The notes: generated by a model from the letters alone, not told the origin. A DNA stretch of 64,000 nt from an uncultured Bacteroidales bacterium (GCA_903901975.1 CAIUTB010000147.1:19471-83470); one strand, 5' to 3'; counted from the first letter of the stretch, positions 21,579-33,069 are shown. Translations and numbers: made by a program.

Positions 21579-23171
21579 CTATTTACTAACCGCAAGTCTT
21601 TTAGCAACCTCAGCAGCTACTTTTTCTATAATTCCGGTTACCTCGTCGTTGATAGTTCCTTTTTTGAGAACATCCAATACGTTGGCCTGATGCGACAATT
21701 CGAGTACCATCAGGAATTCTTTCTGGAAATCCTGAACTTTGTTTAATGGAACTGATGACAGCAATCCGTTTGTACCGCAATAAAGCACTGCTACCTGTTT
21801 TTCAACAGTCATTGGTTCGTGCAATGCCTGAACCAACAGACGCGTGTTCTTTTGTCCTTTATCAATAGTCATAGCTGTTACCGCATCCATATCGCCACCA
21901 AATTTGGTAAACGCTTCCAGTTCGCGGAACTGTGCCTGATCCATTTTCAATGTTCCGGCCACTTTTTTCATGGCTTTAATCTGTGCGTTACCACCCACAC
22001 GCGAAACCGAGATACCCACGTTGATAGCCGGACGGTTACCCTGATTGAACAAGTCGGTGTCAAGGAAAATCTGACCGTCTGTAATCGAAATTACGTTGGT
22101 AGGAATATAAGCTGATACGTCACCGGCCTGAGTTTCGATAATTGGTAATGCAGTCAACGAACCGCCACCGATTACTTTTCCTACCAAACTTGGAGGTAAA
22201 TCATTCATTTGCTCAGCCACTTCCTGTTGTGTAATCACACGGGCAGCTCTTTCGAGAAGGCGAGAGTGCAGATAGAAAATATCGCCGGGATAAGCTTCAC
22301 GACCTGAAGGACGACGAAGAATCAGCGAAACTTCGCGGTAAGCCACAGCTTGTTTCGACAAATCATCGTAAACAACCAAAGCATGACGACCGGTGTCGCG
22401 GAAAAATTCGCCGATAGATGCTCCGGCAAATGGAGCGTAATATTGTAAAGCAGCTGGATCGGAAGCGGTCGACGAAACAATAACCGTATATTCCATTGCT
22501 CCGTGCTCCATCAGGGTGTTGTAAATAGCAGCCACAGTAGAACCTTTCTGACCAATAGCCACATATATACAATAAACAGGATCACCTGCGTCAAAATTTA
22601 CTCTTTGATTAATAATAGTATCAATCGCCACACTGGTTTTTCCGGTCTGACGGTCGCCGATAATCAACTCACGTTGTCCACGTCCGATAGGAATCATAGC
22701 GTCAACAGCTTTCAAACCTGTCTGTAAGGGTTGATTTACGGGTTGTCTGTAAATTACTCCTGGAGCTTTGCGTTCCAACGGCATTTCAAGCATCTCGCCG
22801 CTGATTTTACCTTTTCCATCCAGCGGTTCGCCAAGTGGATTGATAACGCGTCCGAGCATTCCTTCGCCAACGTTGATAGAAGCCACACGGTTGGTACGTT
22901 TCACGGTGTAACCTTCCTTAATCAGGTTGGTCGGTCCAAGTAAAACTGCCCCTACATTATCTTCTTCGAGGTTCATTACGATGGCTTTGATACCGTTCTC
23001 AAACTCGAGCAGTTCATTCGCTTCTGCATTGCGAAGTCCATAAATACGAACCACACCATCGCTAACCTGCAGCACAGTACCTACTTCGTCAAACTGAACG
23101 CTGGTATCAATTCCCTGGAGTTGCATCCGAAGTATTTCGGATACTTCGCTCACCTTAATATTATCAGACAT
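21579..23171 (-). CDS. atpA: ATP synthase F1 subunit alpha
   Basis: [40 protein letters not shown]-like motif. Confidence 0.96.
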   Translation of the reverse strand: MSDNIKVSEVSEILRMQLQGIDTSVQFDEVGTVLQVSDGVVRIYGLRNAEANELLEFENGIKAIVMNLEEDNVGAVLLGPTNLIKEGYTVKRTNRVASINVGEGMLGRVINPLGEPLDGKGKISGEMLEMPLERKAPGVIYRQPVNQPLQTGLKAVDAMIPIGRGQRELIIGDRQTGKTSVAIDTIINQRVNFDAGDPVYCIYVAIGQKGSTVAAIYNTLMEHGAMEYTVIVSSTASDPAALQYYAPFAGASIGEFFRDTGRHALVVYDDLSKQAVAYREVSLILRRPSGREAYPGDIFYLHSRLLERAARVITQQEVAEQMNDLPPSLVGKVIGGGSLTALPIIETQAGDVSAYIPTNVISITDGQIFLDTDLFNQGNRPAINVGISVSRVGGNAQIKAMKKVAGTLKMDQAQFRELEAFTKFGGDMDAVTAMTIDKGQKNTRLLVQALHEPMTVEKQVAVLYCGTNGLLSSVPLNKVQDFQKEFLMVLELSHQANVLDVLKKGTINDEVTGIIEKVAAEVAKRLAVSK

Positions 23172-23278
23172 CTTTTATTAATTTACAATTTATTAATTTA
23201 CGATTTACAATTGCTTTCTGAAACATTGCACAATTTATTTTTCAATCGTAAATTGTACATCTTTCAATCGTAAATTCG
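23172..23278. repeat. AATTTACGATTT-type repeats as an inverted pair in the atpH/atpA junction
   Basis: aatttacgatttacaattg ... caatcgtaaattgtacatctttcaatcgtaaatt. Confidence 0.6.
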
Positions 23279-23833
23279 TTAAACGGTTTTTTTGTTTTTC
23301 TCAATGTATTCCTGTCGAATGCGTCGGAGCTGACCGGAAACGCTGGCATCCCAACGCACAAAGTCCACTTCGAATAAAAAGCCACCCAAAATTTCAGGGT
23401 CAACCAGCTTTTCTATTTCAATGGTTCCGCTAGTGGTGTTTTCAACCAAAGCTTTTAATCGTTTTTCTGTTTCAGCATTCACCGGCGTAGCGGTTGTAAG
23501 CTTGCCAAAATGAATGTTTTGTTGCTTGCGGTATAAATCGGTGAACTTCAGTGCAATTTCGTGCAAATGCTTTTCACGGTTATTTTCCATAATCAAATCC
23601 AGAAAACGTTCGAACGAATTACTGACTTTTCCACCGGCAGCCAACAGAATGATTTTCCGCTTTTCGGCATTTGCCAACACGGGATTGTCAAGCACAGTCC
23701 GCAATTCGTTGAATTGGAAATAGCTTTTAATCACTGATTTCGTTTCTACATAGACGCGATCCTGCTCTTTGCTCACATTAGCAAAATCAAGCAGTGCCTT
23801 GGCGTAACGAACCGGTATGAGTCCTGTATTCAT
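23279..23833 (-). CDS. atpH: ATP synthase F1 subunit delta
   Basis: VRYAKALLDFA...; C-terminal DPEILGGFLFEV; position in operon. Confidence 0.9.
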   Translation of the reverse strand: MNTGLIPVRYAKALLDFANVSKEQDRVYVETKSVIKSYFQFNELRTVLDNPVLANAEKRKIILLAAGGKVSNSFERFLDLIMENNREKHLHEIALKFTDLYRKQQNIHFGKLTTATPVNAETEKRLKALVENTTSGTIEIEKLVDPEILGGFLFEVDFVRWDASVSGQLRRIRQEYIEKNKKTV

Positions 23834-23867
23834 TTACAATTTATTCATTTACAATTTACGATTGGAA
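23834..23867. repeat. AATTTACGATTT-type AT-rich repeat upstream of atpH
   Basis: catttacaatttattcatttacaatttacgattgg. Confidence 0.6.
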
Positions 23868-23952
23868 GAACCAATCTACAATTCAACCAGTTAACTCGCT
23901 CGGCTCTGCCGCTTGGCTCGCCAAGAATTAACCAGTTAACCAATCAACTAAC

Positions 23953-24453
23953 TTACGATTTAGAGATATTAATCTCGTCGAGCAGGCGGTTTATCATTCC
24001 CATCTGTTCGTCTTTTTTATCCAATTGTCCACGAATTACTTTTTCAGCAATATCCACTGATAATTCAGCAACCTGGCGGCGAATGTCACGAATAGCATCT
24101 TCTTTTTCAATCAGAATTTGCTTGCGGGCTTCTTCCACTAACTTAGCAGCTTCGATTCCGGCCTTTTCTTTGGCATCTTTTACCAATTGGTCACGCATCT
24201 GAGCAGCTTCGTTCATTATCTTCACCTGTTCTTTGCGGGCATTATCCACAATGGTTTCGCCCTGCGCTTTCACCACTGCCATTTGCTCATACGTTTGTTT
24301 GGCAATAAGCAAGGACTCGTCGATATAGGTTTTACGGCTTTCCACCATTTTGATAATAACGGGGAAACCAAACTTCGTCAGAATAAATACAACTATTCCA
24401 AACGAAATTAACATCCAGAAAAGTAATCCGGATTCAGGCAATAATAAAGCCAT
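23953..24453 (-). CDS. atpF: ATP synthase F0 subunit b
   Basis: N-terminal TM helix then long charged helix (EEARKQILIEKEDAIRDIRRQVAELSVDIAEKVI). Confidence 0.93.
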   Translation of the reverse strand: MALLLPESGLLFWMLISFGIVVFILTKFGFPVIIKMVESRKTYIDESLLIAKQTYEQMAVVKAQGETIVDNARKEQVKIMNEAAQMRDQLVKDAKEKAGIEAAKLVEEARKQILIEKEDAIRDIRRQVAELSVDIAEKVIRGQLDKKDEQMGMINRLLDEINISKS

Positions 24454-24530
24454 AACTCTTTAATTAATAATTCACAATTAATAATGCATAATTCGCCAAG
24501 TCCCCCTTGGGGGATTTAGGGGCTGCCTGA

Positions 24531-24785
24531 TTACAGAATAAATCCGCAAACAACGATAGCAAACAAAGCTACAGCATCAACAAGAGCAGCAGCAATAATC
24601 ATGGCCATACGAATATCACCACCGGCTTCCGGTTGGCGTGCGATTCCGTCCATAGCTGAACCACCGATACGACCAATACCCATACCTGCACCAATTGCAG
24701 CAAGACCTGCGCCTAAACCTGCACCTAATTTAGCTAAACCTGCACCAGCACCTGCGGCAGCGGCAGCTTGTAATAAAATTGACAT
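24531..24785 (-). CDS. atpE: ATP synthase F0 subunit c (ORF track start 24818; likely start MSILLQAAAA)
   Basis: Glycine-rich hairpin protein GAGLGAGLAAIGAGMGIGRIGGSAMDGIARQPE...LVDAVALFAIVVC. Confidence 0.94.
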   Translation of the reverse strand: MSILLQAAAAAGAGAGLAKLGAGLGAGLAAIGAGMGIGRIGGSAMDGIARQPEAGGDIRMAMIIAAALVDAVALFAIVVCGFIL

Positions 24786-24810
24786 TAACATAACTTTTCT
24801 GTTTATTAAT

Positions 24811-24919
24811 GGCTCCAAACCCCTAAAGGGGCTTAAAAACCAAGTTTATAATTTAATTTTTATCTATATCTATTTTTATAATTTCAAAAACAAGTCCCCT
24901 TTAGGGGATTTAGGGGCCA
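24811..24919. repeat. CCCCTAAAGGGG-type inverted-terminus element, copy E4 (atpB/atpE junction)
   Basis: ggctccaaacccctaaaggggctt ... aagtcccctttaggggatttaggggcc. Confidence 0.65.
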
Positions 24920-24922
24920 CTT

Positions 24923-26002
24923 TCAATGTTTATGATGTGGCTCAACGCGTGCCAATCCGATAAATACGGCTGATAACATGGTAAAAATATAGGCCTGAAT
25001 GTAGGCAACCAGCAATTCTACAAATCCGATAAACACGCTGAAGAAAATGGAAACTCCGGTCATACTTGCATTCATTCCCACTCCTAACTTCACGGTTACA
25101 AACACCAGACAGGTAAGCCCCAATACAATGGAGTGACCAGCCAAAATATTGGCAAAAAGTCGGATCATTAATGCGAAAGGTTTTGTAAAAATTCCCACCA
25201 GTTCGATGATTGGCAACATGGGCGGCACTTTCAACCACAGCGGTACATCCGGCCAGAAAATTTCTTTCCAGTATTCTTTAGAACCTCCGATATTTACAAT
25301 CAGAAATGTGATAACAGCCAGCACCAAAGTAATGGCTATATTTCCTGTTACATTTGCACCTCCGGGGAAAATCGGAATTAATCCTAAAATGTTGTTTGTA
25401 AAAACAAAGAAGAAAACCGTCAGCAGATAAGGTGCATATTTTTCATAACCCTTACCAATACAAGGTTTAATCACATCGTCGTTGATGTTCATTATAAACA
25501 TTTCCATCACACCTGCAAAGCCGGATTTGGATTGCAACGGGTTCTTTTTGTACGAACGTGCCACATACATTATGCAGACAATCATCAGAATGCTGCTGAA
25601 CAACAGCGCAAAAACGTTTTTGGTAATCGAAATATCGAACGGACGAATTTCTTCGTCTGCCGCATTTTTCTCAACAATCTTACCTTTATATTTTCCTTCT
25701 TCAGGAATGGAGAATCCTTCGTACGAAGGAGATTCGTGGAAAACCGACGACAGAAACACATGCCAGCCACTGATTTTGCTGTAAAGAATTACCGGAAGCG
25801 GAATAGAAATTTCATGCTCACCCACTTTGGTGATATGCCAAACATACGAGTCGGAAACATGTTCCAAAATAAATGCACGAACATCCAATTGTTTTTCCTT
25901 CTGTTCCTCTTTTTTCTGCTCAGGCTCATTGGCATAAGCCCCTGCAACCGGAATTAAAACGGCAAGGAGTACAAAAAGTAATATTTTATGTAAACGATTC
26001 AT
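24923..26002 (-). CDS. atpB: ATP synthase F0 subunit a
   Basis: Multi-TM; KPFALMIRLFANILAGHSIV, IGFVELLVAYIQAYIFTMLSAVFIG. Confidence 0.95.
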   Translation of the reverse strand: MNRLHKILLFVLLAVLIPVAGAYANEPEQKKEEQKEKQLDVRAFILEHVSDSYVWHITKVGEHEISIPLPVILYSKISGWHVFLSSVFHESPSYEGFSIPEEGKYKGKIVEKNAADEEIRPFDISITKNVFALLFSSILMIVCIMYVARSYKKNPLQSKSGFAGVMEMFIMNINDDVIKPCIGKGYEKYAPYLLTVFFFVFTNNILGLIPIFPGGANVTGNIAITLVLAVITFLIVNIGGSKEYWKEIFWPDVPLWLKVPPMLPIIELVGIFTKPFALMIRLFANILAGHSIVLGLTCLVFVTVKLGVGMNASMTGVSIFFSVFIGFVELLVAYIQAYIFTMLSAVFIGLARVEPHHKH

Positions 26003-26398
26003 TTACTCTTCTTTTTTGATTTGTTTCTCGATAGAATAAAAAATATAGGTTTCCAACCCGATATATACAGCGTAATAGGATGCAAATACGAATCCAAATA
26101 ACCGGATATCTTTACGTACTATAAAATAAAAAGCCAGCATATATGCCATTGCCATCACCAGTTTTGCCAGTTTCAGCACCATGTAAACATTCACCAGTTT
26201 TTTGGCTTCAATCTTGTAATTTTTGACCAGAATCAGTATCGTCGAAATACCTAACAGAAAGAAAACAGCCGGAATATAGGGATACCATGTGAATATTTCA
26301 GTCGGATACAGGCTTTTGAGTATTCCCCAACCGGTCCAGCCAATAAGTAGCATGGCCAACGCAAATAAACTCAACAACCTATTCGATACTTTCTGCAT
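26003..26398 (-). CDS. Small membrane protein in the AtpI position of the atp operon
   Basis: MQKVSNRLLSLFALAMLLIGW..., four hydrophobic segments, between atpC and atpB. Confidence 0.6.
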   Translation of the reverse strand: MQKVSNRLLSLFALAMLLIGWTGWGILKSLYPTEIFTWYPYIPAVFFLLGISTILILVKNYKIEAKKLVNVYMVLKLAKLVMAMAYMLAFYFIVRKDIRLFGFVFASYYAVYIGLETYIFYSIEKQIKKEE

Positions 26399-26402
26399 AT
26401 TC

Positions 26403-26642
26403 TTAAACAGATTCGATACAAACCGTAACCGTATTATTGCTGACTTCAGCAAAACCACCCTCCACAATCAGTTCTGTTTCAATTTTATCAGCAGTGTAGC
26501 TCACTTTTCCTTTCGTCAAAGAAGAAATAAGCGGTGCATGATTTTCCCACACCGTAAAAAGCCCACTCGTTCCGGGCAAAGTTACCGAAGTAACATCACC
26601 TGAAAAATAAATTTGTTCTGGAGTGATTATTTCTAATTTCAT
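26403..26642 (-). CDS. atpC: ATP synthase F1 subunit epsilon (short form)
   Basis: MKLEIITPEQIYFSGDVTSVTLPGTSGLFTVWENHAPLISSL. Confidence 0.92.
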   Translation of the reverse strand: MKLEIITPEQIYFSGDVTSVTLPGTSGLFTVWENHAPLISSLTKGKVSYTADKIETELIVEGGFAEVSNNTVTVCIESV

Positions 26643-26674
26643 AATTCTTAAGTCCCCTTTATGGGATTAGGGGT

Positions 26675-28228
<1,554 letters not shown>

Positions 28229-28300
28229 TTATTTTGTCAAAAACAGACGCAAAAGTACACAAAAAGTTTCATTTTGAAAAAGTTTTAGGCGTTTAATTTC

Positions 28301-28328
28301 TGAAAACAATTACAATATTGTTTTCATT
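28301..28328 (-). terminator. Inverted repeat downstream of nhaD
   Basis: tgaaaacaat-taca-atattgttttca. Confidence 0.5.
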
Positions 28329-28333
28329 GAATT

Positions 28334-29614
28334 TTAATGTGAACTATATTCAATCGCCATATAAGTAACAGCTCCTGCAATATAACCCAATAAGGCCAAC
28401 CAGCTGATTTTCTTCAGATACCAGAAAAAATTAATCTTTTCCATGCCCATGGCAGCCACTCCGGCAGCCGAACCAATAATCAAAATACTGCCTCCTGTTC
28501 CGGCACAATAGGCTAGAAATTCCCAGATATAACTATCTATTGGATATTGAACCATGTTGTACATTCCTTGTGTCGCAGCAACTAACGGAACATTGTCAAT
28601 TATAGCCGAAGATAAGCCAATAGTCATAACAATGACGCTCAGGTTTCCAATAGAATCAGTCAACCATTTTGCCATGAAAATCAAAACTCCGGCTGATTCA
28701 AGTGTTGCAATGGCCAATAAAATCCCGAGAAAAAATAGGATACTTGAAATATCTATTTTATGAAGAGCGCTGACAAGTGTGAGATGTTTTTTCTTTTCCA
28801 AGTCGCGTTTACCGTGCATAAGTTCAGTCACAAGCCACATAAAACCCAGACTGAAAAGCATTCCCATAAAGGGCGGAAGGTGGGTGATAGTTTTAAATAC
28901 CGGAACAAAACCTAGGGAAAGAATTCCCATAATAAGAATTACTTTCTGCTGTTGACGTGTGTGTTGCTTTTCTATGAAATAGGTTGAAACCGCAGCCCGT
29001 TCAATCTTTCCTCTTAGTTGAAAAGAAATTACGACCAACGGAACGAGCAAACAAACCAGACTTGGAATAAAAAGCTTCAACATTATATTGGCGGCAGAAA
29101 TTTGTCCGCCAATCCACAACATAGTGGTGGTCACATCGCCAATCGGTGTCCAGGCACCACCGGCATTGGCAGCAATAATTACAATACCCACAAAAAGCAT
29201 TCGGTCATCGTCTTTGCGGATTAGTTTTCGGAGCAATGATACCATGACGATGGTAGTGGTCAGGTTGTCGAGAATGGCGGAAAGGAAGAAGGTGATAAAA
29301 CTGATTATCCAGATTAACCTTCGCTTGTTGGTGTGTCTGATAAGCTCGGTAATAATTTCGAAACCATCGTGAGCATCAATTAACTCTACAATAGTCATTG
29401 CACCTAACAAGAAAAAAAGAATACCAGAAATATTACCCAAATGAGAAAGAAGTTGTTCGTTGACCAAGGATTTATCTGCCGAGGCAATTATGTAAACTGC
29501 CCACATAAGCACTCCAATTAATAAAGCCGAAGCGGTTTTATTGATTTTGAGTCTATGCTCAAGTATAATGGCAGCATAGCCCAGAACGAAAATAAGAACT
29601 AGAATAATAATCAC
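28334..29614 (-). CDS. nhaD: NhaD-type Na+/H+ antiporter
   Basis: DNLTTTIVMVSLLRKLI, NAGGAWTPIGDVTTTMLWIGGQI, SSAIIDNVPLVAATQGMY. Confidence 0.88.
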   Translation of the reverse strand: MIIILVLIFVLGYAAIILEHRLKINKTASALLIGVLMWAVYIIASADKSLVNEQLLSHLGNISGILFFLLGAMTIVELIDAHDGFEIITELIRHTNKRRLIWIISFITFFLSAILDNLTTTIVMVSLLRKLIRKDDDRMLFVGIVIIAANAGGAWTPIGDVTTTMLWIGGQISAANIMLKLFIPSLVCLLVPLVVISFQLRGKIERAAVSTYFIEKQHTRQQQKVILIMGILSLGFVPVFKTITHLPPFMGMLFSLGFMWLVTELMHGKRDLEKKKHLTLVSALHKIDISSILFFLGILLAIATLESAGVLIFMAKWLTDSIGNLSVIVMTIGLSSAIIDNVPLVAATQGMYNMVQYPIDSYIWEFLAYCAGTGGSILIIGSAAGVAAMGMEKINFFWYLKKISWLALLGYIAGAVTYMAIEYSSH

Positions 29615-29686
29615 TTTTCAATAATATTTAAAACATCAATCAATTAAATGCAAATAGAATATAGTCTGATTTGATAAAAAGTCTGA

Positions 29687-30682
29687 TTAGTTATATTTTT
29701 CCAAAAACTTACCAAATGCTTTCTTTGCCTGTCCGCTTTCGAGTGATTCGGCTGATTCTGCTTTGCATTGTTCAAGTGGTTTATATGAACTACGTGTTTG
29801 AATAGCAAAAGCTGAGTTGATTATCACCGCATTTCGTTGCGCTTCGGTGGCTTTATTATCCAGTACGTTCATAAATATCCGAGCCGCTTCGTCTACCGTA
29901 TTTCCACCCCAAAGTTCCTCTTGTTTAAGTGTTTTAAAGCCTAATTGTTCAGGTGTATAAATGAATTCACCATTATTATTCATCACTTTACAAGAATCAG
30001 TCAACGATATTTCATCATACCCATCCAACGAATGCACAATAGAATACTGACAACCCAAATTCTGATAAATATAATTGTAAAGACGCATCATTTTGAGGCT
30101 ATAAACACCTAAACATTGATATTGAGGTTTCACTGGACTAATAAGTGGTCCGAGTACATTAAAAAACGTACGAACGCCTAACCCTTTACGCACAGGAGCT
30201 ACGTTTTTCATGGCTGGATTGAAAAGTGGAGCATGCAAATAAGCAAAACCGGAATCTTCTAACGAATGTTTAATTACGTCAATATCAGTTGTAAATTTGG
30301 CACCGTAATACTCCAATACATTCGATGAACCGCTTACCGAAGTAGCTCCGTAATTACCGTGCTTAGCCACTTTATAACCGGCACCCGCCACAGCAAAACA
30401 GCTACAAGTGGAGATATTGAATGTATTTTTCCCATCACCGCCCGTGCCTACAATATCAAGCGCATCAAATTCCGATAAATCCATCGGGATAGCCAAATCT
30501 AACAACGCATTGCGAAAGCCAATGACCTCGTCGAGTTCTATACTGCGCATCAGATATACTGAAATAAATGCAGCAATCTGTGCATCGTTGTATTTTCCGG
30601 CAGCAATATTGGTCATCACTTCAGCGGCTTCCTGACGTGTAAGCGATTGATGATTAAACAGTTGATTAAGTATTTGTTTCAT
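29687..30682 (-). CDS. trpD: Anthranilate phosphoribosyltransferase
   Basis: DIVGTGGDGKNTFNISTCSCFAVAGAGYKVAKHGNYGATS. Confidence 0.95.
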   Translation of the reverse strand: MKQILNQLFNHQSLTRQEAAEVMTNIAAGKYNDAQIAAFISVYLMRSIELDEVIGFRNALLDLAIPMDLSEFDALDIVGTGGDGKNTFNISTCSCFAVAGAGYKVAKHGNYGATSVSGSSNVLEYYGAKFTTDIDVIKHSLEDSGFAYLHAPLFNPAMKNVAPVRKGLGVRTFFNVLGPLISPVKPQYQCLGVYSLKMMRLYNYIYQNLGCQYSIVHSLDGYDEISLTDSCKVMNNNGEFIYTPEQLGFKTLKQEELWGGNTVDEAARIFMNVLDNKATEAQRNAVIINSAFAIQTRSSYKPLEQCKAESAESLESGQAKKAFGKFLEKYN

Positions 30683-30688
30683 AAATCT

Positions 30689-30809
30689 GCCCCCTAACCC
30701 CCTAAAGGGGGAATAATAAATAATATTTTACTTTAATTTTAAAAATAAATAGTTGGATAAAGCGTGAATTCTGTACCACCAAAACTCCCCCTTTAGGGGG
30801 TTGGGGGGC
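30689..30809. repeat. CCCCTAAAGGGG-type inverted-terminus element, copy E6 (trpG/trpD junction)
   Basis: gccccctaaccccctaaagggggaa ... aactccccctttagggggttggggggc. Confidence 0.7.
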
Positions 30810-31461
30810 TTGCTTCCAACCAATTCTTCAGCATTTGCTCCCCATCAGGTGTCAAAACCGATTCCGGATGAAACTGAACACCGCGCACATCATAGGTTTT
30901 ATGTGACAATGCCATAATCATTCCTTCTTCGTCAACAGCAGTAATGGTCAAACATTCGGGCAAGGTCGATTTTTCAGCTGCCCACGAGTGGTAACGTCCT
31001 ACTTCCAGTTGTTTTGCCAACCCGTTGAACAGCACATCCTCTTCCAAAACATTCACCATAGAACTTACGCCGTGATGCACGTCGGTCAGGTTTATTAATG
31101 TTCCGCCAAATGCTTCCGCAATGGCTTGTTCGCCAAGGCAAACGCCCAAAATTGGTTTTGTTGGCGCATAGGTGCGAATCACCTCCAGTAGAATGCCTGA
31201 TTCCGACGGAACACCAGGTCCCGGCGAAAGGATAATTTTATCAAATCGTGCAATGTCTTCCAATGCTATCTGGTCGTTGCGGTGCACTTCCACGTCGGTG
31301 TATCCCAACTTTTTTACGGCGTGTACCAGGTTGTAGGTAAACGAGTCGTAATTATCGAAAACTAAAATAGAGATGCCCCCAACCCCTAAAGGGGAGTTGA
31401 AGTTAGTATCGTTTTGTATTTTTTCTTCTTTATCAATCATATCAATTAATTTTAAAATCAA
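30793..31461 (-). CDS. trpG: Anthranilate synthase component II (glutamine amidotransferase); likely start at MIDKEEKIQ (~31440) inside a repeat element
   Basis: ILVFDNYDSFTYNLVH, LSPGPGVP, ILGVCLGEQAIAEAFGG, GVQFHPESVLTPDGEQMLKNW. Confidence 0.93.
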   Translation of the reverse strand: MILKLIDMIDKEEKIQNDTNFNSPLGVGGISILVFDNYDSFTYNLVHAVKKLGYTDVEVHRNDQIALEDIARFDKIILSPGPGVPSESGILLEVIRTYAPTKPILGVCLGEQAIAEAFGGTLINLTDVHHGVSSMVNVLEEDVLFNGLAKQLEVGRYHSWAAEKSTLPECLTITAVDEEGMIMALSHKTYDVRGVQFHPESVLTPDGEQMLKNWLEASPPTP

Positions 31462-31500
31462 TAGTAATATTTCTTATTCCCCTTTAGGGGTTAGGGGGCC
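31375..31500. repeat. CCCCTAAAGGGG-type inverted-terminus element, copy E7 (trpE/trpG junction)
   Basis: gcccccaacccctaaaggggagttgaagttagtatcg ... ttcttattcccctttaggggttagggggcc; internal sequence closely similar to E8. Confidence 0.8.
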
Positions 31501-31502
31501 GT

Positions 31503-32975
31503 TTAGTGTGTTGTTGCTGTCATTATTGCCTTTTTTAGCGCTGCCAGTTTATTATTTACTTCCTGCAATTCGCTTTCCTCGTCCGATTTGGCAACAATGC
31601 CGGCACCAGCCTGATAGTAAAGTGTATTGTTTTTGCTGACAAAAGAACGAATGGTAATAGCCTGGTTGAAACTTCCGTCGAAGCCAATATAGCCCAAACA
31701 ACCGCCATAAGGACCACGGTCGTGTGGTTCAATCTGATCAATCAGTTGCATGGCTTTAATCTTTGGTGCTCCCGAAAGTGTTCCGGCAGGGAAAGTATCG
31801 GCAAAAAGTTTGATGATTTTGGTGTCGGGTTTTAGTTTGCCGCTTACGCTCGAAACCAAATGCAACACGTGCGAATAATACTGTACTTCGCGGAATACTT
31901 CTACTTCTACGTGGTCGGCGTTGCGACTTAAGTCGTTGCGGGCCAAATCTACCAACATAACATGTTCGGCATTTTCTTTTTTGTCAACTCGCAATTTTTC
32001 AGCCAGTTGAAAATCCTTTTCATCGTCGCCAGTGCGGCGGAATGTTCCGGCAATAGGTTTGATATAGGCTTTTTGTTTCTTGGCATCCACCACAAGGTGA
32101 GCTTCAGGCGACGAACCGAAAATACGGAAATCACCAAAGTTGAAATAGAACAAATAAGGTGACGGATTTACCGAACGCAAGGTGCGATACAACATAAAGT
32201 CATCACCCTTGTATTTTTGATAAAAACGGCGCGAAAGAACTATCTGGAAAACATTCCCTTTGAAACATTCTTTTTTTCCCTGTGTTACCATTTTTTTATA
32301 ATCTTCGTTCGAAATATCCGATTTTTCCTCGCCAATAGCCTGAAATTCGTAAGTGGCGATATTATTATTCGACAATATCTCTTCTATATCAGCAATGGCT
32401 GACGTTTCACCTTCGAGCAGATTTTCGATAATTGTCAGTTCGTTATTGAAATGGTTTACGGCAATAATGTACTTAAAAAGTATGTAATGCAAGCCCGGCA
32501 TACTTCCAGGAACAGTTTCGCGCGCTTTCAGTTTCACATCCTCAAAATACTGAACCGATTCGTACGACGAATAGCCGAACAGGCCATTCACACCAACCGG
32601 ATTGTCGTTCTTTACCAAATCAACCGATTTCAGAAAAGCATCGAAACGCTCAGCTACAGTCAGTTTGCCGGTAACCGGCGTTTCAAGCTTTGAACCGTCA
32701 GGATATTCCTCTTTAATCACAAACTGATTCACCGAAATGCCACCAATCGGACAAAAGCCGATATACGAATAACTGTTCTCAACCCCGTGATAATCGGAAC
32801 TTTCCAACAGCACCGAGTTAGTATATAAATCGCGTATCTTGAGATAAATTCCTACCGGCGTCTGCAAATCGGCCAGCATCTTTTTTGAGTTTACGAATAG
32901 TTTCAAAGAACCCCCAACCCCTAAAGGGGAGTTGGATCTAGTATTGTTTTGTATATTTTCTTGTTTATCAATCAT
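31503..32975 (-). CDS. trpE: Anthranilate synthase component I
   Basis: FQIVLSRRF, SSPEAHLVV, PIAGTFRRTGDDEKD, VDLARNDLSRNA, GTLSGAPKIKAMQLIDQIEP, GPYGGCLGYIGFDG. Confidence 0.95.
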   Translation of the reverse strand: MIDKQENIQNNTRSNSPLGVGGSLKLFVNSKKMLADLQTPVGIYLKIRDLYTNSVLLESSDYHGVENSYSYIGFCPIGGISVNQFVIKEEYPDGSKLETPVTGKLTVAERFDAFLKSVDLVKNDNPVGVNGLFGYSSYESVQYFEDVKLKARETVPGSMPGLHYILFKYIIAVNHFNNELTIIENLLEGETSAIADIEEILSNNNIATYEFQAIGEEKSDISNEDYKKMVTQGKKECFKGNVFQIVLSRRFYQKYKGDDFMLYRTLRSVNPSPYLFYFNFGDFRIFGSSPEAHLVVDAKKQKAYIKPIAGTFRRTGDDEKDFQLAEKLRVDKKENAEHVMLVDLARNDLSRNADHVEVEVFREVQYYSHVLHLVSSVSGKLKPDTKIIKLFADTFPAGTLSGAPKIKAMQLIDQIEPHDRGPYGGCLGYIGFDGSFNQAITIRSFVSKNNTLYYQAGAGIVAKSDEESELQEVNNKLAALKKAIMTATTH

Positions 32976-33034
32976 ATCAATTAATTTTAAAAATCAATAG
33001 TAATATTTCTTATTCCCCTTTAGGGGTTAGGGGC
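32909..33034. repeat. CCCCTAAAGGGG-type inverted-terminus element, copy E8 (trpB/trpE junction)
   Basis: cccccaacccctaaaggggagttggatctagtattg ... ttcttattcccctttaggggttagggg. Confidence 0.8.
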
Positions 33035-33069
33035 TCTTTTTCTTCCTCCCCTTTAGGGGTCGGGGGATG

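Noticed and set aside
24601-24963. 120-aa plus-strand ORF antisense to atpE
   Set aside because: Mirrors the Gly/Ala-rich atpE sequence and the repeat element ('SPLGDLGA'); no promoter or homology signal
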